DNA from: Pseudomonas sp. MWU13-2100
GTDB taxonomy: Bacteria; Pseudomonadota; Gammaproteobacteria; Pseudomonadales; Pseudomonadaceae
Direction: 5' to 3'
Length of the DNA stretch: 64,000 bases
Assembly: GCF_023242365.1 (NCBI RefSeq)
Contig: NZ_JALLIX010000039.1
Span: forward strand, 1-64,000
In this document: positions 8,161 through 16,991 of the stretch, piece after piece
Layout: every line of letters starts with the position of its first letter
How positions within the stretch are numbered: position 1 is the stretch's first letter
The notes under the pieces: model-generated
What the model was told of the DNA's origin: nothing
What the model saw: the letters and a program-made list of their open reading frames with translations, nothing else
Database searches by the model: none
Position numbers and translations under genes: made by a program

Positions 8161-9063
8161 TTATTTTTCGAAATTCAAGTAACTTAATCTTTCCTCCTGC
8201 AATACATCAAACAATGCCTGGGCCGCCGCCGACAGCTCATGGCTGGGTTTGGTCAGCACACCGATGGCCCGTTCGACCACCGGATCGCACAAAGTAATGC
8301 AGCGCGCGCCCAGCTCGCGCATCTGCCCGACGCACAATGCCGGCACCGCACTCACCCCCAGCCCGCTGGCGACCATGCGCCCCACCGTGGCCAGTTGATG
8401 GCTCTCGAACTCCACCGGCAAGCTCATGTCCCGCGCCCGCAGATGCTCCTCCAGCATCACCCGCACCGTGGATGGGCGCTGCAGGGTAATGAAGGGTTGC
8501 GTCAGCAAGGTGGGCCAATCGATCTGCGCCTGATCGACCCAGGGCGAATCCGCCGGCACCACGGCGACGAAACGGTCGATATACAGCGACGTGAACACCA
8601 GCGACGAGCCCTGCGGCGGTTCGAAGGCCACGCCCAGTTCGACCTGGCCATCACGCACCATCTCCAGGACCTGCTCGTTGATCACATCGTTGACCGTGAC
8701 ATTAACCTGGGGATAGCGTGCCCGGAAGGTCTTGAGGAGCGGTGGTAGCAGGTTACCGGCGAATGACGGCATCGCCGCCAGGGTCACCCGGCCGCGCTGC
8801 AGGGTGAAACGCTGGCGCAGTTCATCTTCGGCATTGTCCCAATCGGCGATCAGGCGCCGGGCCAGGGGCACCAGGACCTCGCCTTCCGGGGTCAGGGCGA
8901 CATTGCGGGTATTGCGACTGAACAGCCTCCCGCCCAGGCCTTCTTCCAGGGCCTTGATGGTCAGGCTCAGGGCCGATTGCGACAAATAGAGACGCTCGCC
9001 CGCCACGGCGAAGCTCAGACTCTGGGCAACGGCAAGAAAGGCCCTAAGCTGTTTAACGGTCAT
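8161..9063 (-). CDS. dhcR: LysR-type regulator of the CoA-transferase operon (DhcR-like)
   Basis: This 300-residue LysR protein has an N-terminal winged helix (LRAFLAVAQSLSFAVAGERL..SQSALSLTIKALE, 5-45) and a periplasmic-binding-like effector domain. The ATG at 9063 gives the canonical MTVKQLRAF start. It is divergent from dhcA with about 140 bases between them that contain a TTGAT-N4-ATCAA palindrome. The order LysR, CoA transferase A and B, acetyl-CoA acetyltransferase matches the P. aeruginosa PA1998-PA2001 region as I recall it, so a role in sensing a carnitine-derived or acetoacetyl intermediate is likely. The name rests on this synteny. Confidence 0.7.
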   Translation of the reverse strand: MTVKQLRAFLAVAQSLSFAVAGERLYLSQSALSLTIKALEEGLGGRLFSRNTRNVALTPEGEVLVPLARRLIADWDNAEDELRQRFTLQRGRVTLAAMPSFAGNLLPPLLKTFRARYPQVNVTVNDVINEQVLEMVRDGQVELGVAFEPPQGSSLVFTSLYIDRFVAVVPADSPWVDQAQIDWPTLLTQPFITLQRPSTVRVMLEEHLRARDMSLPVEFESHQLATVGRMVASGLGVSAVPALCVGQMRELGARCITLCDPVVERAIGVLTKPSHELSAAAQALFDVLQEERLSYLNFEK

Positions 9064-9095
9064 GAGCGAGGTCTCGACTGAGGGGAAAGGCATTC

Positions 9096-9109
9096 TTGAT
9101 CTTTATCAA
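9096..9109. promoter_or_regulatory. LysR-type operator candidate
   Basis: TTGAT-CTTT-ATCAA is a perfect interrupted palindrome 33 bases from the dhcR start and about 95 bases upstream of dhcA. LysR proteins bind T-N11-A interrupted dyads in this position to control divergent promoters. The next bases repeat ATCAATCAATC. Binding is inferred. Confidence 0.5.
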
Positions 9110-9204
9110 TCAATCGACCCTAAAAATCAACTTAACAAATATATCTTCCAGAGCAACACTCACCTCCAACGGCGAGTCCGACAAACAACAAGAGGATGGT
9201 GCAT

Positions 9205-9903
9205 ATGGCAGGTTTCGATAAACGCGTGTATTCCTACGAAGAAGCCCTGGCAGGGCTCGAGGACGGCATGACGGTCCTGAGTGGCGGCTTCGGCCTGTGC
9301 GGCATCCCCGAGAACCTGATCGCCGAGATCAAGCGCAAGGGTACTCGCGAACTGACCGTGGTTTCCAATAACTGCGGCGTCGACGGCTTCGGCCTCGGTG
9401 TGCTGCTGGAAGACCGGCAGATCCGCAAGGTGGTCGCCTCCTATGTCGGTGAAAACGCCCTCTTCGAAAAACAGCTGCTCAGCGGTGAAATCGAAGTGGT
9501 GTTGACCCCGCAAGGCACCCTGGCCGAGAAAATGCGCGCCGGCGGCGCCGGTATTCCGGCCTTCTTCACCGCCACCGGGGTCGGTACTCCGGTCGCCGAC
9601 GGCAAGGAAACCCGTGAGTTCAACGGCCGTCCGTACCTGATGGAAGAGTCCATCACCGGCGATTTCGCCATCGTCAAAGGCTGGAAGGCCGACCACTTCG
9701 GCAATGTCATCTATCGCCACACCGCGCAGAATTTCAACCCGCTGGCCGCCACCGCCGGCAAGATCACCGTGGTCGAAGTCGAGGAAATCGTCGAACCCGG
9801 CGAGCTGGAACCCTCGCAGATCCACACCCCGGGCATCTACGTCGACCGGGTCATCTGCGGCACGTTCGAGAAGCGCATCGAACAGCGCACCGTGCGCAAG
9901 TGA
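9205..9903 (+). CDS. dhcA: 3-oxoacid/dehydrocarnitine CoA-transferase, subunit A
   Basis: This 232-residue alpha subunit of a family I CoA transferase has the glycine loop SGGFGLCGIPENLI (about 26-39) and the subunit A motif VVSNNCGVDGFGLG. Paired with the next gene it moves CoA from succinyl-CoA (or acetyl-CoA) to a 3-oxo acid such as dehydrocarnitine or acetoacetate. The ATG at 9205 (AGAGGA nine bases upstream) is preferred to the GTG-containing start three codons earlier. It is first in a dhcA-dhcB-atoB operon with a 37-base gap to dhcB. High GC and codon use match the core genome. Confidence 0.85.
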   Translation: MAGFDKRVYSYEEALAGLEDGMTVLSGGFGLCGIPENLIAEIKRKGTRELTVVSNNCGVDGFGLGVLLEDRQIRKVVASYVGENALFEKQLLSGEIEVVLTPQGTLAEKMRAGGAGIPAFFTATGVGTPVADGKETREFNGRPYLMEESITGDFAIVKGWKADHFGNVIYRHTAQNFNPLAATAGKITVVEVEEIVEPGELEPSQIHTPGIYVDRVICGTFEKRIEQRTVRK

Positions 9904-9940
9904 CCCCCGGCCCTTCCCTCGACTAACGGAGAACAAGAAC

Positions 9941-10600
9941 ATGGCACTTTCCCGCGAACAAATGGCCCAGCGCGTCGCCCGCGAAATGCAGGACGGCTAC
10001 TACGTGAACCTGGGCATCGGCATTCCGACCCTGGTCGCCAACTACATCCCCGCCGGCATGGAAGTCATGCTGCAGTCTGAAAACGGTCTGCTCGGCATGG
10101 GTGCCTTTCCTACCGACGACCAAGTCGATGCCGATATGATCAACGCCGGCAAGCAGACAGTCACCGCCCGTATCGGCGCGTCGATCTTTTCCTCCGCCGA
10201 ATCCTTCGCGATGATTCGCGGCGGCCATATCGACCTCACGGTGCTCGGCGCCTTTGAAGTCGACGTCGAGGGCAACATCGCCTCCTGGATGATCCCCGGC
10301 AAGCTGGTCAAGGGTATGGGCGGCGCCATGGACCTGGTGGCCGGCGCGGAGAACATCATCGTCACCATGACCCATGCGTCCAAGGACGGCGAGTCGAAAC
10401 TGCTGTCGCGCTGCAGCCTGCCGCTGACCGGCGCGCGCTGCATCAAACGCGTGTTGACTGACCTCGCCTACCTGGAAATCGAAAACGGCGCGTTCATTCT
10501 CAAGGAGCGGGCGCCTGGCGTCAGCGTCGAAGAGATTGTCAGCAAGACCGCGGGTAAACTGATTGTTCCCGAACATGTGCCTGAAATGCAGTTTTCCTGA
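9941..10600 (+). CDS. dhcB: 3-oxoacid/dehydrocarnitine CoA-transferase, subunit B
   Basis: This 219-residue beta subunit carries the catalytic glutamate in LQSENGLLGMG (Glu47), which forms the glutamyl-CoA intermediate in family I CoA transferases. Further family motifs are VNLGIGIPTLVANY near 22-35 and GGHIDLTVLGAFEVD. The ATG at 9941 follows CGGAGAAC; an open frame exists further upstream but overlaps dhcA in another phase. The stop at 10600 overlaps an alternative atoB start, so translation of the two is probably coupled. Confidence 0.86.
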   Translation: MALSREQMAQRVAREMQDGYYVNLGIGIPTLVANYIPAGMEVMLQSENGLLGMGAFPTDDQVDADMINAGKQTVTARIGASIFSSAESFAMIRGGHIDLTVLGAFEVDVEGNIASWMIPGKLVKGMGGAMDLVAGAENIIVTMTHASKDGESKLLSRCSLPLTGARCIKRVLTDLAYLEIENGAFILKERAPGVSVEEIVSKTAGKLIVPEHVPEMQFS

Positions 10601-10614
10601 TGAGGAATGAAGCG

Positions 10615-11793
10615 ATGCAAGACGTAGTGATTGTGGCCGCCACCCGTACCGCGGTAGGCAGTTTTCAGGGTTCGCTGGCGAATATCTCCGCCGTGGACCT
10701 GGGCGCCGCGGTGATCCGCCAATTGCTGGAGCAGACCGGCCTGGACGGTGCGCTGGTCGATGAAGTGATCATGGGCCAGGTGCTCACCGCCGGCGCCGGG
10801 CAGAACCCCGCGCGCCAGGCCGCGATCAAGGCCGGCCTGCCCCACGCGGTACCGGCCATGACCTTGAACAAGGTCTGCGGTTCGGGCCTCAAGGCCCTGC
10901 ACCTGGCGACCCAGGCGATTCGCTGCGGCGACGCCGAGGTGATCATCGCCGGCGGCCAGGAGAACATGAGCCTGTCCAACTACGTGATGCCCGGTGCCCG
11001 CACCGGCCTGCGCATGGGCCATGCCCAGATCGTCGACACCATGATCAGCGACGGCCTGTGGGATGCGTTCAACGATTACCACATGGGCATCACCGCCGAG
11101 AACCTGGTGACCCAGTACGACATCAGCCGTGAGGCGCAGGATGCGTTTGCCGCCGCCTCCCAGCAGAAAGCCGTTGCCGCCATTGAAGCCGGGCGCTTCG
11201 TCGACGAGATCACCCCGATCCTGATTCCCCAGCGCAAGGGCGACCCGGTGGCCTTCGCCACCGATGAACAACCGCGTGCGGGCACCACCGCCGAGTCGCT
11301 GGGCAAGCTCAAACCGGCCTTCAAGAAGGACGGTACGGTCACCGCCGGCAACGCTTCGTCGCTGAACGACGGGGCTGCTGCGGTGATCCTGATGAGCGCC
11401 GCCAAGGCCAAGGCCCTAGGCCTGCCGGTACTGGCGAAGATCGCGGCTTATGCCAACGCGGGCGTCGACCCGGCGATCATGGGCATCGGCCCGGTCAGTG
11501 CCACCCGTCGTTGCCTGGACAAGGCCGGCTGGTCCCTCGACCAGTTGGACCTGATCGAAGCCAACGAAGCCTTTGCCGCCCAGGCCTTGTCGGTGGGCAA
11601 GGAACTGGGTTGGGACGCGGCCAAGGTCAATGTCAATGGCGGTGCGATTGCCCTGGGTCATCCAATCGGAGCTTCGGGTTGCCGGGTGCTGGTGACGCTG
11701 TTGCATGAAATGCTCAAGCGCGATGCGAAAAAAGGTCTGGCGACCTTGTGCATCGGCGGCGGCCAAGGCGTGGCGCTGGCGATCGAGCGCTAG
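10615..11793 (+). CDS. atoB: Acetyl-CoA C-acetyltransferase (thiolase)
   Basis: This 392-residue thiolase cleaves acetoacetyl-CoA to two acetyl-CoA. Catalytic residues are in KVCGSGLKAL (Cys88), the NEAFAAQA loop, GHPIGASG and CIGGGQG near the C-terminus. The ATG at 10615 has GAGGA eight bases upstream; an earlier ATG at 10600 overlaps the dhcB stop. As the third gene after a 3-oxoacid CoA transferase it completes conversion of acetoacetate to acetyl-CoA. Confidence 0.88.
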   Translation: MQDVVIVAATRTAVGSFQGSLANISAVDLGAAVIRQLLEQTGLDGALVDEVIMGQVLTAGAGQNPARQAAIKAGLPHAVPAMTLNKVCGSGLKALHLATQAIRCGDAEVIIAGGQENMSLSNYVMPGARTGLRMGHAQIVDTMISDGLWDAFNDYHMGITAENLVTQYDISREAQDAFAAASQQKAVAAIEAGRFVDEITPILIPQRKGDPVAFATDEQPRAGTTAESLGKLKPAFKKDGTVTAGNASSLNDGAAAVILMSAAKAKALGLPVLAKIAAYANAGVDPAIMGIGPVSATRRCLDKAGWSLDQLDLIEANEAFAAQALSVGKELGWDAAKVNVNGGAIALGHPIGASGCRVLVTLLHEMLKRDAKKGLATLCIGGGQGVALAIER

Positions 11794-11895
11794 TTCCCGA
11801 CAAAGCCGATGATGGCGGTGAATCTTACATCGCCATCGCCGGCAAGCCGGCCACAATCTCTGTGCCGAACCGAAAGTCTGCATGCAACCGGAAAC

Positions 11896-12001
11896 CTGTG
11901 GGAGCGGCGCTTGTCGGATCGCCGCACCGCCGCGAAGCTTTTGGCGGTCTCAAGGGCCTCTTCGCGGCGGTCCGGCGCTCCGGTAAATCCGGTTCCCACA
12001 A
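11896..12001. repeat. Pseudomonas REP-type extragenic palindrome pair
   Basis: CTGTGGGAGCGGCGCTTGTC opens the element and GGTTCCCACA closes it, with internal hairpins around CGCGAAGC and CTTCGCGG. It fills the 367-base gap between atoB and the next gene; the rest (11794-11895, 12002-12160) holds another CCTGTGGGAG half-element at 12041 and no credible gene. Nearly identical units occur at 17459, 37508 and 62344. Confidence 0.75.
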
Positions 12002-12160
12002 GGATCTGCGCCGAACACAAAATTTGCGTAAGACAACAGTCCTGTGGGAGCACACCGTGTTGCAACATATCCTACAGACTTCATAGCGTTATCCGGCACG
12101 GCCAGGTAACGATCCTGCTGCTATCCTCGATCTCTACCCCGTAGAAATCGAGCCGCCCGC

Positions 12161-12919
12161 ATGATCCTTGTCCTGCTCCCCCACTCCGACTACGACCCCA
12201 CCGAAAGCAGCGTGCCCTGGCAGGCCATGCGTCGGGCCGGAATTGAGGTGCGCTTTGCCACCCCCTTGGGCGCCCCGGCCTACGCCGATCCGCGTCTGGT
12301 GGAGCAAGGCTTCGGCCTGCTGAACCCCATGCTGATGACCCGCGACAGCGATTTGCAAAGCTACAAGACGATGATTGCCGACGAACACTTCCGCCAACCG
12401 CTGGCCTACGCCGAGGTCGACCCCGGGCAATTCGAAGGTTTGCTCGTACCAGGCGGACATGCCGAAGGCATGCGCAGCCTGCTGGAGTCCGACGAGGCCA
12501 AGCGCATCGTCCTGCACTTCTTCAAAACCGGCAAACCGGTCGCCTCGGTGTGCCACGGCCCGCTGCTGCTGGCCCGCACCCTCGACCCCGACAACGGGCG
12601 CTCGGTGCTCCACGGGCGCAAGGTCACCGCGCTACTGTCCACCACCATGGAACTGGCCGCCTGGCTGATCACCGCACCATGGCTCGGCCGTTACTACCGG
12701 ACTTATCCGCGAACCGTAGAGTCCGAGATCAAGGCGGCACTGGCCAGTCCAAAAGACTTCTCCCAGGGCCCACCCGCGCTGCTGCGCGATTCCGCAGCCA
12801 AGCCGGGCCGTGGCTTCGTAGTCCGCGACGGCAACCTGCTGACCGCGCGCTGGCCGGGGGATTGCCATCGCCTGGCGGCCGAGTGGATCAAGCTGCTGAG
12901 ACCCGCACAAGCCGCGTAG
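12161..12919 (+). CDS. DJ-1/PfpI family protein (class I glutamine amidotransferase-like)
   Basis: This 252-residue protein of the DJ-1/PfpI superfamily has the nucleophile elbow ASVCHGPLLLA with Cys131 and the upstream LLVPGGHAEGM loop (94-104). Members include chaperone/glyoxalase-like Hsp31 types and isonitrile hydratases; this one is longer than the minimal PfpI proteases and has a C-terminal extension (about 175-252) typical of Hsp31-like relatives. The ribosome binding site is weak (GAG at 12152). No operon partner is evident. Confidence 0.75.
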   Translation: MILVLLPHSDYDPTESSVPWQAMRRAGIEVRFATPLGAPAYADPRLVEQGFGLLNPMLMTRDSDLQSYKTMIADEHFRQPLAYAEVDPGQFEGLLVPGGHAEGMRSLLESDEAKRIVLHFFKTGKPVASVCHGPLLLARTLDPDNGRSVLHGRKVTALLSTTMELAAWLITAPWLGRYYRTYPRTVESEIKAALASPKDFSQGPPALLRDSAAKPGRGFVVRDGNLLTARWPGDCHRLAAEWIKLLRPAQAA

Positions 12920-13006
12920 AAGCCGATTGGCCGGCGCTGACTGTCACCTCAAGCCTGCCTGGTTGCAGAACAGCGATGGATGAAACGAAGGTTATAGCTG
13001 AATCCA

Positions 13007-14029
13007 TCAGGGCTGCGCGGATCCTTGCGCCCCGCGCGAACGAAAACTCCCGGGGCTCTCCCCCGTCCACTGCTTGAAGGCACGGTGGAAGGCGCTGGGC
13101 TCGCGAAAGCCGACTTCCTGGGCGATATCGGCAATGCTCATGCTGGTGCTGCGCAGCCGCTCGAAGGCAATGGCCCGGCGCACCTCGTCCTTGATTTCCT
13201 GATAGGAAAAGCCCTCACGCTGCAACGCCCGGCGCAGGCTGGCCTGGTGGATATCGAACTCCACTGCCAGTTGCTCCAGGGTCGGCCAATGGTCGTAACC
13301 ACAGGCGCGCAAGCGCTGGTGGACCCGGGCGCTGAAACCCTCGCGATTACGGAAGCGGATAAACACCGACTGCGGCGCATCCCGCAGAAAGGTGTAAAGC
13401 GACTTGCGGTCCTGCAACACCGGCAAGCGCAAGTATTCGCGCTCGAATTCGATCTCGGTCACCGCCGCGTCGAACTCCACATAGGCGCCCCACAACAGAT
13501 GCTCGTCGCCGTGCGGCGGACGAGCATGGGCGAAACGGGCACGGCTGATGGGAATACGCCGTCCGGCCAGCCAGCACATCAGGCCGACGATCAGGATCAG
13601 GAAGGTTTCGGTGATCACCGCTTGCAGGTAAGGGTCCCGGGTCTCGGTGCGCATCACCACGACCACCCGCTTGCCACGGATCTGCAGCTGGGCGTCGATA
13701 TCACGCAGGAACAGCGCGAAATACTCCAGCGACAGGCCCAGGGCCTTGCCCACGGTCGGCGCCTGGATCAGTCCCCGGCAGATCAGGGCGAAGCTGCCGA
13801 TGGGCATGCCATGGGAGTCGAAACCAAAGAATTCGTCACCCAGCTCGCGGATCACCGTCAGCCAGAGTTGCGCCAGCAGCCGGGGCGCAACCCGCTCACC
13901 CAGTTCGTCCAGCGAGCGCTCGGCAAAGCCCGCGGCCTGCAGCAGCTCGGCAATGCGCTGCGGGCGGTCGAGAAAACGCACCAGCAGCGCTTTAATGAAG
14001 TAGGACGATACCGAATGTTTTTCTTTCAT
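13007..14029 (-). CDS. AraC-type regulator of the OruR/ArgR-like (Arabinose_bd) family
   Basis: This 340-residue protein has an N-terminal Arabinose_bd domain as in OruR (about 20-200) and a C-terminal AraC double helix-turn-helix (about 240-335) with SIADIAQEVGFREPSAFHRAFKQWTGESPGSFR. The ATG at 14029 is used; three codons upstream are optional. It is divergent from the thiolase operon at 14188 with about 158 bases between them, so it probably activates that operon in response to a short-chain acid or its CoA ester. The effector is unknown. Confidence 0.78.
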   Translation of the reverse strand: MKEKHSVSSYFIKALLVRFLDRPQRIAELLQAAGFAERSLDELGERVAPRLLAQLWLTVIRELGDEFFGFDSHGMPIGSFALICRGLIQAPTVGKALGLSLEYFALFLRDIDAQLQIRGKRVVVVMRTETRDPYLQAVITETFLILIVGLMCWLAGRRIPISRARFAHARPPHGDEHLLWGAYVEFDAAVTEIEFEREYLRLPVLQDRKSLYTFLRDAPQSVFIRFRNREGFSARVHQRLRACGYDHWPTLEQLAVEFDIHQASLRRALQREGFSYQEIKDEVRRAIAFERLRSTSMSIADIAQEVGFREPSAFHRAFKQWTGESPGSFRSRGAQGSAQP

Positions 14030-14187
14030 GAATCCCAAGCTGCATATGGCAAAAAATCACAGGTTTACTGAGCAGTTTCGGCATAGGCCGAGTGGACCGA
14101 CGGTCCTAGACTGGCCGCACTGGATGAACGGCCTCCCTCCTACACGGATCATGCAAGCTGATCCCCACAATAATCAGGACTGCCCCC

Positions 14188-15369
14188 ATGTCAAAGCCCG
14201 AAGTGTATATCGTCAGCGCCGCCCGTACCGCCATCGGCACCTTCGGCGGCTCGCTGAAAGACGTTCCCTTGAGCGAACTGGCCACCACCGCGGTCAAGGC
14301 CGCCCTGCAACGCAGTGACGTCGATCCGGCGCGGGTCGGCCATGTGGTGATGGGCAACGTGATCCCCACCGACACCCTGGACGCCTACCTGTCCCGGGTT
14401 GCCGCGATCAACGCCGGCATTCCCAAGGAAACCCCGGCCTACAACGTCAACCGCCTCTGCGGTTCGGGCTTGCAGGCGATTGTCTCGGCAGCGCAGACCC
14501 TGTTGCTCGGCGATGCCGAAATCGCCATCGGTGCCGGCGCCGAATCCATGAGCCGCGGCCCCTACCTGCTGCCCTCGGCTCGTTGGGGCGCGCGCATGGG
14601 CAATGTGCAGGCCATCGACTATATGCTGGGCATTCTCCATGACCCGTTCCACGGCATTCACATGGGCATCACCGCCGAGAACATTGCCGAGCGCAATGGC
14701 ATCACCCGGCAGATGCAGGACGACCTGGCCCTGGAAGAACAACGGCGCGCCAGCCGCGCCATCGAGGAAGGCCGCTTCACCTCGCAGATCATCCCGGTGG
14801 AAGTGCGCAGCCGCAAGGGCACACAGCTGTTCAGCGTCGACGAGCACCCGCGGGCGACTTCGCTGGAACAGCTGGCGCAGATGAAAACCGCTTTCAAGAA
14901 AGATGGCACCGTCACTGCCGGCAATGCCTCGGGCCTGAATGACGGCGCCGCCGCCCTGCTGCTGGCCACGGGTGCCGCGTTGCAAAGCGACGGCCTGAAA
15001 CCCCTGGCCCGCCTGGTGGCCTACGCCCATGCCGGGCTCGAGCCGGAACTGATGGGCCTGGGCCCGATCCCCGCCACGCGCCTGGCCCTCAAGCGCGCCG
15101 GCCTGACGGTGGCCGACCTGGATGTGATCGAAGCCAACGTCGCCTTCGCCGCCCAGGCCTGCGCCGTCAGCCAAGAGTTGGACTTCGACCCGGCCAAGGT
15201 CAACCCCAACGGTTCCGGGATTGCCCTGGGCCACCCGGTGGGCGCCACCGGCGCGATCATCGCCACCAAACTGATTCACGAACTGCATCGCACCGGTGGC
15301 CGCTACGGCCTGGCCACCATGTGCATCGGCGGCGGCCAAGGTATCGCCGTTATCTTCGAACGGGTTTAA
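14188..15369 (+). CDS. Acetyl-CoA acyltransferase (BktB-like thiolase) with altered NEAF loop
   Basis: This 393-residue thiolase is close to BktB-type enzymes. The acyl-accepting Cys91 (NRLCGSGLQAI), His349 (GHPVGATGA) and Cys379 (CIGGGQG) are intact. The normally invariant NEAFA loop reads NVAFA: Val318, codon GTC at 15139-15141, replaces Glu, while the adjacent Asn317 that holds the oxyanion-hole water is kept. The paralogue at 10615 has the usual NEAFA. It is first in an operon with a 3-hydroxyacyl-CoA dehydrogenase 11 bases downstream and a TetR gene, a minimal set for 3-hydroxybutyryl-type CoA turnover. Confidence 0.82.
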   Translation: MSKPEVYIVSAARTAIGTFGGSLKDVPLSELATTAVKAALQRSDVDPARVGHVVMGNVIPTDTLDAYLSRVAAINAGIPKETPAYNVNRLCGSGLQAIVSAAQTLLLGDAEIAIGAGAESMSRGPYLLPSARWGARMGNVQAIDYMLGILHDPFHGIHMGITAENIAERNGITRQMQDDLALEEQRRASRAIEEGRFTSQIIPVEVRSRKGTQLFSVDEHPRATSLEQLAQMKTAFKKDGTVTAGNASGLNDGAAALLLATGAALQSDGLKPLARLVAYAHAGLEPELMGLGPIPATRLALKRAGLTVADLDVIEANVAFAAQACAVSQELDFDPAKVNPNGSGIALGHPVGATGAIIATKLIHELHRTGGRYGLATMCIGGGQGIAVIFERV

Positions 15370-15380
15370 GGACAACGAAC

Positions 15381-16235
15381 ATGAGTATTCAACGTATCGC
15401 CGTGATCGGCGCCGGCATCATGGGCAACGGGATTGCCCAGGTCTGTGCGGTGGCGGGTCTCGAAGTGTCGCTGATCGACGTTTCGCAGCAGGCCCTGGAC
15501 AAAGGCCTGGCGACCCTGACCGGCAACCTTGACCGACAAGTGCGCAAGGCAGTGATCAGCGCCGAGGACAAACAGACCGCCCTCGGCCGCATCAGCCTGA
15601 GCAGCGACTACGCGGTGCTGGCCCGGGCCGAACTGGTGATCGAGGCGGCCACGGAAAACCTCGAACTGAAAAAACGCATTCTCCGGCAGGTGGCCGAAGT
15701 GGCCAGCGCCGAATGCATTATCGCCACCAACACCTCGTCTCTGTCGATCACCGAGCTGGCGGCGGCCATCGACCAGCCCGGGCGCTTTATCGGCCTGCAC
15801 TTCTTCAACCCGGTGCCGATGATGGGCCTGCTGGAAGTCATCCGTGGCCTGCAGACCAGCGATGCCACCCATGCCCAGGCCATGGCCCTGGCCGGGCAGA
15901 TCGGCAAGACCGCGGTCACTGCCCGCAACCGCCCGGGCTTCGTGGTCAATCGCATCCTCTGCCCGATGATCAACGAAGCCATCTTCGTGCTCCAGGAAGA
16001 CCTGGCCAGCGCCGAGGATATCGACGCCGGTATGCAGTTGGGCTGCAACCAGCCGATCGGCCCGCTGGCCCTGGCCGACCTGATCGGCCTGGACACCCTG
16101 CTGGCGATCATGGAGAGCCTGCACTCCGGCTTCGACGAACCCAAGTACCGTCCGGCGCAGTTGCTCAAGGAAATGGTTGCCGCCGGCTATCTGGGTCGTA
16201 AAAGCGGCCGCGGCTTCCATACGTACGAGCGCTGA
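15381..16235 (+). CDS. 3-hydroxyacyl-CoA (3-hydroxybutyryl-CoA) dehydrogenase
   Basis: This 284-residue single-domain HAD oxidises (S)-3-hydroxyacyl-CoA with NAD(P)+. The dinucleotide motif is IGAGIMGNGIAQ (9-20) and the catalytic dyad is His140 in GLHFFNPVP with Glu152 in LLEVIRG. Length and the lack of a crotonase domain match PaaH/HbdH rather than FadB. The ATG at 15381 is 11 bases after the thiolase stop. Together with the thiolase it would convert 3-hydroxybutyryl-CoA to acetyl-CoA. Confidence 0.87.
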   Translation: MSIQRIAVIGAGIMGNGIAQVCAVAGLEVSLIDVSQQALDKGLATLTGNLDRQVRKAVISAEDKQTALGRISLSSDYAVLARAELVIEAATENLELKKRILRQVAEVASAECIIATNTSSLSITELAAAIDQPGRFIGLHFFNPVPMMGLLEVIRGLQTSDATHAQAMALAGQIGKTAVTARNRPGFVVNRILCPMINEAIFVLQEDLASAEDIDAGMQLGCNQPIGPLALADLIGLDTLLAIMESLHSGFDEPKYRPAQLLKEMVAAGYLGRKSGRGFHTYER

Positions 16236-16240
16236 TCGCC

Positions 16241-16903
16241 ATGCCCCGCAGCGCCCTCGCCGCCGTGCCTGAAGCCGAGCTTCAGGCCAGGACCTCGCGC
16301 CATCTGCAAACCCGCGAAAAGGCCGTGGCGCTGTTTGCCCAGCGCGGGTTCGCCCAGGTCGGCCTGCGTGAGCTGGCCGGGCACCTGGGCATCCAGGCGG
16401 GCTCGATCTACAACCATATCGAGAGCAAGCAGGCCTTGCTCTTCGAACTGATCGAAAGCCTGCACCTGGAGCTGTTGGGGATTGTCACGCAGCCGGTGCG
16501 TAGCGCACGGTCGGCGGAGAAACGCCTGAACGAATTGATCGCCGCGCACCTGGACCTGCATCGCGCCAAGGGCGATTTCTTCCGGGTTGCCGAGCATGAG
16601 TTCCACTGCCTGGAAGCGGCGCACCAGGCGGCGATCCTGGTCTTGCGCAGGCGTTATGAAAGTCACCTGATCAAGTTGCTGGGGCCGTTGGGATTGTCGA
16701 CCGACACCACCCTGGCCCTGACCACCGTGCGCACCTTTCTCTGCCTGCTGAACAACCTGCCGGCCTGGACCGAGGAAGCCGGACTGGATGCGGCGACGTA
16801 TCGGGGGTTGATGCACAATATCGCGCTGGGGGCGGTCAAGGGTGCGCTGGCCCACCCTTGCGGAGAAACACGGTCCCTGCAGGAGCCGGTTTGCCGGCGA
16901 TGA
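16241..16903 (+). CDS. TetR/AcrR-family regulator
   Basis: This 220-residue regulator has an N-terminal TetR helix-turn-helix (about 24-70: AVALFAQRGFAQVGLRELAGHLGIQAGSIYNH pattern) and a helical ligand domain. It starts five bases after the dehydrogenase stop, so it is translationally linked and may regulate the thiolase operon by feedback. The last residues, SLQEPVCRR, are encoded by the left arm of a REP element (16876-16963): the ancestral stop seems to have been lost or the repeat inserted at the 3' end. Confidence 0.78.
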   Translation: MPRSALAAVPEAELQARTSRHLQTREKAVALFAQRGFAQVGLRELAGHLGIQAGSIYNHIESKQALLFELIESLHLELLGIVTQPVRSARSAEKRLNELIAAHLDLHRAKGDFFRVAEHEFHCLEAAHQAAILVLRRRYESHLIKLLGPLGLSTDTTLALTTVRTFLCLLNNLPAWTEEAGLDAATYRGLMHNIALGAVKGALAHPCGETRSLQEPVCRR

Positions 16904-16963
16904 CGGCCGAAGAGTCGATGCAGGACTCACGGGCCTCATCGCCGGCAAACCGGCTCCTACAGG
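16876..16963. repeat. REP-type palindrome overlapping the tetR 3' end
   Basis: CCTGCAGGAGCCGGTTTGCC at 16876 onward is mirrored by GGCAAACCGGCTCCTACAGG ending at 16963. The pair can form a long hairpin and may act as the operon's transcript end. Its left arm is translated as the C-terminus of the TetR protein. Confidence 0.75.
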
Positions 16964-16991
16964 GGATGCGGTGTCTCCAAGACCGGTGGCG

